A DNA stretch of 64,000 bases from Symsagittifera roscoffensis. Taxonomy: Eukaryota; Xenacoelomorpha; Acoela; Convolutidae. Of this stretch, positions 56,974-64,000 are shown one piece after another. A model generated the notes under the pieces. It saw only the letters and a list, made by a program, of their open reading frames with translations, searched no databases and was not told the DNA's origin. Location of the stretch: positions 15,365,789 to 15,429,788 of the forward strand of contig NC_087062.1 of the NCBI RefSeq assembly GCF_963678635.1, written 5' to 3'. A program made the position numbers and the translations under genes. The first letter of the stretch is position 1. Each line of letters begins with the position of its first letter.

Positions 56974-59900
56974 TTTAGGGTGGAAATTGCAGTTTTTTTC
57001 GGGAAAAAAACTTGAATATAGCATAGATCTGTTCAAAGTTAACCGTATTTTAAAATAAAATTACTCTTAATCATTAAAAAGTTTTTTTGTGTAAGTAAAA
57101 TTATACACAAACAATCTCGCAATAAAAAAATAAAAACCAGTTTTAATTGCGCGTTTGCATGAAAAGCATGTTTTATACAGAAGTAGTTTCCAGAATTGAT
57201 ACATGCTTGGGGAGGTTTTATACGCTAAGTCATTTAAGGGGGAAGAGATTGTACAGTTGATCCATATAGCGAATGGTCGAGCCCAATACAGTTGAATCTT
57301 CGAAGAAATAAAGTAAAATCTATTCGGCAATGCTCCCCCCCACGCAAACGTGAACTTAGAAAGTTAACTTTATGAAACTCATATGATGAATAAAAGAGAT
57401 GATTTGACCAGAAAATGATACGTTTTGATACGAAATACAGAACCCCTCAGACCCATGGAAGGCAAAGTATAACGGTGTGATTGTACCTATTAAAACTCGG
57501 CTACTAGCGGCAGTATTTGACAAAATCTTCAGAATGTTGTAAGCCTAGATGAGGGAAGCTTGAGTTTAAAACCTCAAACCCCAAGGCCCTCATTTTCATT
57601 TTCATACCCTACATAAACAAACACACCCCTAAGTTCCAGAAACTAGTTTTTGGCCCCCAATGATCGCAAGAGCCATACTTTGGAAAGAATATAGGTTCAT
57701 TCTCTCCAGTATATTTGGAAAGAATATAGGCATAAGGCGACATCTTTCGTTATATTTTAGGCTGGTTCCAACGTTGGATCGTAAGCTATTATCAATTGGA
57801 AAATACCTTTTTAGCCCGGAAACAGACAATTTTTGCAGAGTAATGGGCAAGGACATATCGATTTTGAACCGGCGATGGATACTAGTCCCACGAGTGAAAA
57901 CAAAACGCCGCTTAACCAAACCATTTTGGTGTCATTTTCCGGTATTTTTAGCCATTTTCCGGAAAAGTAACGAGGAATCTTGAAAACGGCATAACCCGTG
58001 AAGTGTTATTAGATAGGTAATAATCAGATTCTGATTCTAAATATAGAGGATTGATCCCAGGTGACCCCAGGGTGACCTTAAATTGACCTTTGAGCTTTAT
58101 AAGTCCGAAACTGCATAGAAAACCCCTGTATTAACCCCGGAACATGGCGTATTCCCCAGCTCACCCTACAATAACAGGGAGGAAAACTATCTATTACAAA
58201 CTAAAACTTACATTTGCTTTATTCAAGCCATACAAACTTACTTTTAATCTTTTTTAAGTATTTTTGGGTTTTTTGAAGAATTACGAAATTTTTTTAAAAC
58301 CTTTTAAATATGTTTCTAGGATGTTGTTTTTCCACTTTGCTTTTTACATTGCAACCTTGAATTAGTGGAGTTAACAAAAGGGGACATGGCAAACATTGAG
58401 TTCAGCTTAGCTTGGCGAAACATATATCAATATCATTTGATTTAAACTATGGAAAAGAGATGCCAACGCACATTGGGAGTAATAGGAACGCGGCAAGAGA
58501 TTTAGGTCTTCGAAGAAATATGAAAGAGCGGGAAATTAACATAGCTCCTCGGAGCTGTTTTTTTTTCTCCCAAGTACACGAACTACGTCCCCTTGATGAC
58601 TAGAAATTCGGGATTGGAAAATAATATAGATGGAGCTGTTGGATGCTCGAAATTAATTCATTACCCATAAATATTAAATTGGGACCTTGGGAGTGTCTCT
58701 AATTAAAAATGGCGCAGTCTGGAGGTTGAATTGAAATTGAGAGCTAGAGTAAATGGAGGTTAAGAACTAGTTAGTTACATCTAAATGCTTGGGTCGAATT
58801 GTCAAACTTAACGGATACTGGGCATCTAATAAGCGTGCTGATATTGATAAAGCAAATCGAAACTGGCACTTGGCATTTTCACCAGGTGAAGACATGTAGT
58901 CATAAAAGGAGGAGTGAATTAGCTGGATGCTAGGACTGATAGATAACTATAGCAAAACTAACTGTAAATAAAGAAGATGAATTTTAGGGTATCAGAGAGC
59001 CTCCAAGAGTAAAAAACAAGAATGTAAAAAAGAGCGAACGGTTTTTTTCGTAGTTATTTAGAGAGAACAAATGTACTAGGATAGAATATAGTTGATTCGC
59101 AGTTAGAGAGAGGGATAGAACAGAATAAAATCTAAGAAAGCTGGAGGAAACAAGCCTAGCTGATTGACTTTATATCTCTTTCGGTGATTTAGCAAGGTTG
59201 TTAGCTGGGCTGATTCAAAATTAGATTCCGGTTAAAAGCCTTTGGAATATTTTAGGAGGGAACAGTTGTTAGGTATTTAGTTTAGTTGATTTGAACCCAT
59301 TTTTAGTTCCTTTTTGAGTTAGCTCTGTGAGCAAACTTCTTGTTTTGAGTTTGCGAGCTCGGAATCGAATCAACGGAGGATTCACAAGCGAGTTAACGAA
59401 GCGATTAAACGGAACAAATGCGGGCTTCGCTATAGAAGGAGTTAATCGTATTTAGCTCATTCAAAGCTTTCAAATTGCTTTTTGTTCTTTGTAATTGGAG
59501 AATAATTTGTTTTTTCTTCTTACAAAATGCTTAGCTAGCTGGAAATGCAAGAGGAGAGTAGAAAAGAGCTGAGTTTAAGCCAAAAGGGCAGTTGCGTCAT
59601 CCTTCGATCGGCCTGTTAAGCCTGACCACTACTACAATCTTTTTAAGATTGTAAAGCATTTATTTTCAATGCCCCTCGCTATTGCAAATTGAATCATTAG
59701 AAGGAATAAAATAAATCAATTGAGCCCATTGAAAAACGAACTAAAATTAAAAAAAATAATAATATTTAAAACTCAAAACCAGGCTTAAGTGATCTTAGAT
59801 TATGTCCTAACTATCATATTAAAATTCGTCTTGTAGATTTTTTGAGACCTTTGAGTTTTTTTCAGGGTACTAATCGGGTCACCACTATCACTATTATCAA

Positions 59901-60639
59901 TTTGTTGCTTTGATGATGTCAATTAAAGCTTTACGAGGTGAAACTTCGTTGGAAGCCATAGACAAGCTTTTAAACTTTCTTGTAAGAACGTTGAAAAAAA
60001 TGAAAGAACTCAAAAAGAGCAAAATACGAACAAAAAGAGCGTCCTTGGTGCAAAATCTGCTCACAATGTGCAAAATACACAGCTTGGCCCCCTAATGCGT
60101 ATCGAATAAAATTTGCGATTGAAGCAGGTTAACTAAAATTGCAGTTAAAATTTTAGAAAGACCGACGGGAGCAGTTTCGGTTAGTTTTTTGCGGTGTTTT
60201 ACCTGAATTATTGTAATCTGAGACCCTTCTCTCACATTTTACCGGTACCCCTCTATCACAATTATCATTTTAACTGGGAATTCTCTCTCACATTAGCTTT
60301 TACCGTGACTCGTCTATCACGCTTGCTTTTTTTTCTGTTTTCTGAATCTGTTTTTATCAACCAGCTTGCAACAAGAAACTTATAGCAGCAGTAATGACAA
60401 AATTGTAAAATAAAAAAAACCGGAAAAACTTTCGAAGTCTGGTTAAGTATTAATAATCCCAGTGAGGTCACTTGATTTGTTTTCTCTACAGCTTGTGACT
60501 ATGTGCGTGCGTGAAAAAAACCAAAATGTGTTGTTTCATCAAAAGTTACAAAAAAGTTTATTTTTGAGCATGTTTTAGACAGTTTGAACGAAGCTTAACT
60601 TGCTTTTTAAATTAAGTAACCAACATCACGATGCCAAAC

Positions 60640-61690
60640 TCGGGAAATTTGATAGTGGTTGCGTTCTGCATTTATTGTCCCTGGGAATTGCTTAATTTGC
60701 GTCATGTTCCGCAAAATCATATGAAGGTGGAAACCGGATGGAAGCGAAGGACACTTGTTTGAACACTAGTTGCTAAAATTGAAAATTAGCTTGCGTGCAA
60801 AAATTTGGAATCTTGTGACAGTTCGGATTGTGAAGATACATGCTCTGACATGTTTTGTTCGGGATTCCGCAGACAAATACAAGTATGCAGTTTGTCAGTG
60901 GATTTCGCAGTCAGTTTTTGTCACTGGATTCCATAAACACTTTTTTAGCTGTGCGCACAGCGTTTTTCAATATCTGATTTGGTAGATTGGGGAACGTTCC
61001 AGTCAAAAAACGTCGTCGAATTTCAGCTTGTGACAAATTATGTGTGTCAGGAAATGAGAAAAATGAGCTTCTTAATTTTTCCTCCCCTCAGCATTTAAGA
61101 CAATGATCTTAAATGCTGAGATGCGGTGCGGCTGGGGGCGCTTTTCTCTTAAGCAATTAGAGCAATGTCCTAATTGCTTAGGGGGGATGGGCTTTAAAAT
61201 GGATCCGATAAACATTGCAACCGATTCCTCTGATAAATGGCGGAATTCAGCGACACTTCAACGGTCAAAACATATTTGTTTGCGGAATCACTTGGCAAAA
61301 TTTACTTTTTCGGCCTTCTGTGTAGCGATCGTTTGATTGTTGAATCCACTGACAAAGTTCTCTAAAACACGATGTGCCTTGGAATCCAGATGTGCCCCGG
61401 AACCCAGACGCGTGAAAGCACAAATATGTGCTCAGTTACAAAATGGAGCTTGGCGTCTTGATGTAGTAAATATTTTAATTTTTTGACCTAATCGAATTCA
61501 TTATCAGCAAACCTCATTAAAAGCATAGTTTTACAAATTCTCTATGAGAAATCCTGTGCAAACTTTTATTGTTTTAAAATACGGTTCCCGGCCGCATGTG
61601 ATTACCTGCAATGTTTTTGCTGTATTTCCAGAATAACTACATAAACCTCGGCTCATTTTGCCATTTTGAGTGCCTTTTTGTTCCGACATT
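60640..61690. mobile_element. Extra 1 kb in F2 with GGAATCC words and twin hairpins
   Basis: Absent from F1 at the corresponding place (about 55370), so it is an insertion in F2 or a deletion in F1. It contains words like gggattccgcagacaaatac, gtcactggattccataaac and tttgcggaatcac. These tie it to the palindrome cluster at 45782-46600. Two perfect hairpins lie at 61087-61120 and 61152-61182. No transposase. Ends not resolved. Confidence 0.55.
61087..61182. repeat. Two adjacent hairpins
   Basis: The first stem is CTCAGCATTTAAGA with TCTTAAATGCTGAG and a 6-base loop. The second is TAAGCAATTAG with CTAATTGCTTA and a 9-base loop. C-rich or G-rich blocks flank the pair. The two arms are related in reverse orientation, so the pair is itself an inverted repeat. 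Confidence 0.75.
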
Positions 61691-61694
61691 TTAA

Positions 61695-62093
61695 TTTCGA
61701 CTCTAATTTCGACTTTTTAATTGGCCATTTTCGATGGAAGTTTTAAAGTCATTTAAATCGTTATGAGGATTTCAAGATTGCCATTATGGTCAATTCGTGG
61801 CAATTGAAGCGCGATATATTTTGCGCTATTAACGCATAAGTGGAGATTTATTTAATCCGTCTGAGAAATAGATCAAAATTGGTTGAAAGAAACTTAATTT
61901 TCATTATTGATTTGTTACTAGGAGCGAAATTTATCACTTTGTACCTTATATCGTGTATGGTGGATGATTTTCACAAAACATCTTAAAATTAACTTTTTCT
62001 ACATTGAATGTTTTCATGTTTTTACTGCTCCATAGACCTTCAAAGGCAGTGGGAACATTCAGGTTTTTGCCCTGATACGAACAGTCTTGTTGT
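61695..62093. repeat. D-family copy in F2
   Basis: Same as 55380-55775, with the same G-U-compatible arm in the palindrome. The end reads CAGG-tttttg-CCCTG, keeping a weak stem. Confidence 0.7.
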
Positions 62094-63046
62094 TCTTGTT
62101 TTGGATTTTTGCGGGCTTAGAGTAGATTACGGTCCGTGTGCTGCCGAAGCATCTAGATGTCTTCCTTCTATTCCAATTACTGTGTTTTTGCTAGTGCATA
62201 AAATAAAACAAGTTTTAAAAAAATTAAAAACCATTTAGTGTCAATGTGAAATTTTCTGAAGAATGAAATATACCACAAGAGAGTCTCCAATGGATTCATT
62301 TGATGAAAGTATCATTTATGTTTGCGCGGGCGTTATGGGACAAAAGTTTAAATACTTTTTAAACTCAAATAATTTCAAAAATATCTTGAAATTTTTGAAA
62401 ATCATTTCAAATATGTACCGGAAACAAAAACTCCTTGATCGAATATATATTAGATTTTAGAAATTTAGATTTGAAGGAAATGGTTTAAGTCAAAATAAGA
62501 TGAAAATAGGTTTTTTTCCACTCCCCTTCTGATCTACTGTTAATAATTCAGCAAAAATATACTTCGACTATAAATTAACAGTCGAATTTCCAAAAGAATT
62601 AAAGTAAACAGTCGATTTTCCAAAATAGAGATTAAATGTCTCAAAATTTCCCAACATTTAAATGTCTTCGAATTCTATTAAGAAAAAATGATATTGAAGG
62701 TCGATTTTGTCTATTTTTTTCATCAAAATATACAAAAAATATACAATTCATACGGAGGCAAAAACTAGATTGTTCCGAAATTTCACAGAATCTAAACACT
62801 TAAAGTAAGCAAAGATTGGCGTTTGCTCCAATCAAAAACATTTTTTGTTTTCAAATTATGTCGCGTTATTCGTGGTAAACTAGAGCATATTCATTTTTAA
62901 CAGTTAGTAGGGTACATTTGACAACATTTTTCGTAAAAATCTGAAAAAAAAATCAAAATTTTTCAAAAAGGCACAAAGAAATCTTCGAAAGCTAAAATAC
63001 CGGAAAAATGAGGTTCCTCGACTTAACTTGCCCGAAATTTGAATCA

Positions 63047-63870
63047 AAATGCAAGCTGGTTTTCTTAACAATGGAATGTTTTTTTTCTTCATTTTTTAGT
63101 TTCATCTGAACTTTGACTGAAAGAGCTTTAAAATCCTGTATCGTTCATACCGTCGCTGTGATTATTTGTGGTGCTTGATTTTGCACGGAAAACAAAAACA
63201 AAAGTTTCATACACTCCCGTGCGCGACGTTTCTTCCCATTTCCAATTGTCGGAACAAAAAATCAATTACGAAATCGAGAGGATCAGTTGTGATAGAACCA
63301 AAGTTGATACACATTTTCCACGTCTACGCATTTTTTAATTGTATATATTCAAGTTTGGATGAACAATCTATATTAAAATTTTCTTTGTAATACCGGTATG
63401 GTATGTCTATCTTGACTTCAATGGATTTTTTTAAAAGCAACTTTACCATGAAACATTAGTTTCAATCAATTTAAATCCTATTAAATGTTCTATTTATTTT
63501 TTGTTATGATCGAAACACGGTAATTTTGGGTATTGAACGCATATAGATTTTAAAAAAACTTAAGTTGATAGAACTTCTTTTTTAGGTTCAAGACTAAGTC
63601 TTAAAGTGGCTCTGAAGCAGAAAAAGGACAGAGTCGCTCAACTTCTCACATTTGGTACAACTATTTCCTGCTATAGTTTTCTTGAATAATTTCGCGAGAT
63701 TCCTCGAAATTTTGCGAGCGTATAATTGCTTTAACTCACGTTAACCAAAAATGTTGTTGTGGCTAGCTGCATATCAAAGGTATATATTTACAGGACTGTT
63801 ATTAAAGTTTGGCAAGCAGAAAAATCCTTCAAAAAATCAAATTCCTGGTGAGTTTTTGTTTGTGTTCCAA
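63047..63870. other. Unassigned DNA right of the F duplication
   Basis: One ATG frame at 63751 starts MLLWLAAYQRYIFTGLLLKF and meets a donor-like CCTG|GTGAGT at about 63850. It could be a signal-type first exon, but there is no second exon in the window to test phase. Otherwise nothing recognised. Confidence 0.3.
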
Positions 63871-63874
63871 TTTG

Positions 63875-63990
63875 TTCCGACCGACTCGACTTCATGTTTC
63901 GACTTATTGTTTCGACTGTGCTGTAACTTTGCGCTCAACTTTATGTTCTGACTTTGGGTTCGACTTTATGTTTCAATTTTGTGTACGACG
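63875..63990. repeat. Degenerate short tandem repeat (ttcgactttatgt type)
   Basis: The word tcgact(t)(t/c)atgtt and variants recur about seven times at 12-20 base spacing up to the end of the window. The two frames over it are repeat-derived. Confidence 0.65.
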
Positions 63991-64000
63991 GCCTTAAATT

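Larger units (their letters stand above)
56761..63046. repeat. Tandem unit F2
   Basis: Second copy. It differs from F1 mainly by about 1 kb of extra DNA at 60640-61690 that carries GGAATCC-type words and two hairpins. Each unit begins with tttt(c/t)tagatttttgagact, so the junction falls at a possible splice acceptor. Confidence 0.92.

Noticed and set aside
1-64000. tRNA, rRNA or CRISPR features
   Set aside because: I saw no tRNA-like box A/B pairs with a matching cloverleaf, no rRNA-like blocks, and no array of identical repeats with regular unique spacers.

Overview
The window is AT-rich, repeat-dense DNA from a multicellular eukaryote, most likely an invertebrate animal. It has GT-AG introns, AATAAA-type polyadenylation signals, relics of BEL/Pao and Ty1/copia retrotransposons, several MITE families, satellite-like arrays and one 200-base assembly gap. 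It has no operons or prokaryotic signals. I cannot name the species. Nearly all long open frames are short and without homology I recognise, as expected for intergenic and intronic DNA.

The main gene I can build is on the + strand and spans about 7.6 to 25.6 kb. Five small exons join in perfectly consistent phase: a signal-peptide exon (7581-7627), a 32-base exon (12580-12611), an acidic-stalk plus transmembrane exon (12834-12966), a linker exon (25195-25245) and a terminal tail exon (25458-25614). They encode a predicted 139-residue type I membrane protein with a very short acidic ectodomain, one membrane span and a roughly 70-residue cytoplasmic tail with closely spaced tyrosines. The two tail exons lie in a 4.2 kb segment present twice (A1 18332-22552, A2 23953-28157). 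The A1 copy has its own diverged but still open tail exon (19829-20021). Each tail carries a different Y-x-N motif, so the locus may make alternative signalling tails. Intron 1 holds a BEL/Pao relic (8900-11310) and intron 3 holds another (13670-18110).

Layout: 1-4430 is a 1.45 kb exact direct repeat around unique DNA. 4431-7190 has a TIR element, an interrupted 200-codon frame and a MITE. 7190-28157 is the candidate gene and its intronic repeats. 28158-39200 has the assembly gap, an orphan exon-like block, a degenerate 0.3-0.36 kb satellite, and inside it a composite insert of B2, a copia relic and a G-poor decayed frame. 39200-46600 is mostly dispersed repeat families D and E, a 33-base minisatellite and a cluster of GGAATCC palindromes. 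46663-51420 has a TIR element, simple repeats and MITEs. 51431-63046 is a roughly 5.3-6.3 kb tandem duplication (F1, F2), each unit starting with a plausible terminal coding exon. 63047-64000 is unexplained DNA ending in a degenerate short tandem repeat.

All homology statements come from recognising family motifs by eye. No database search or alignment program was run.
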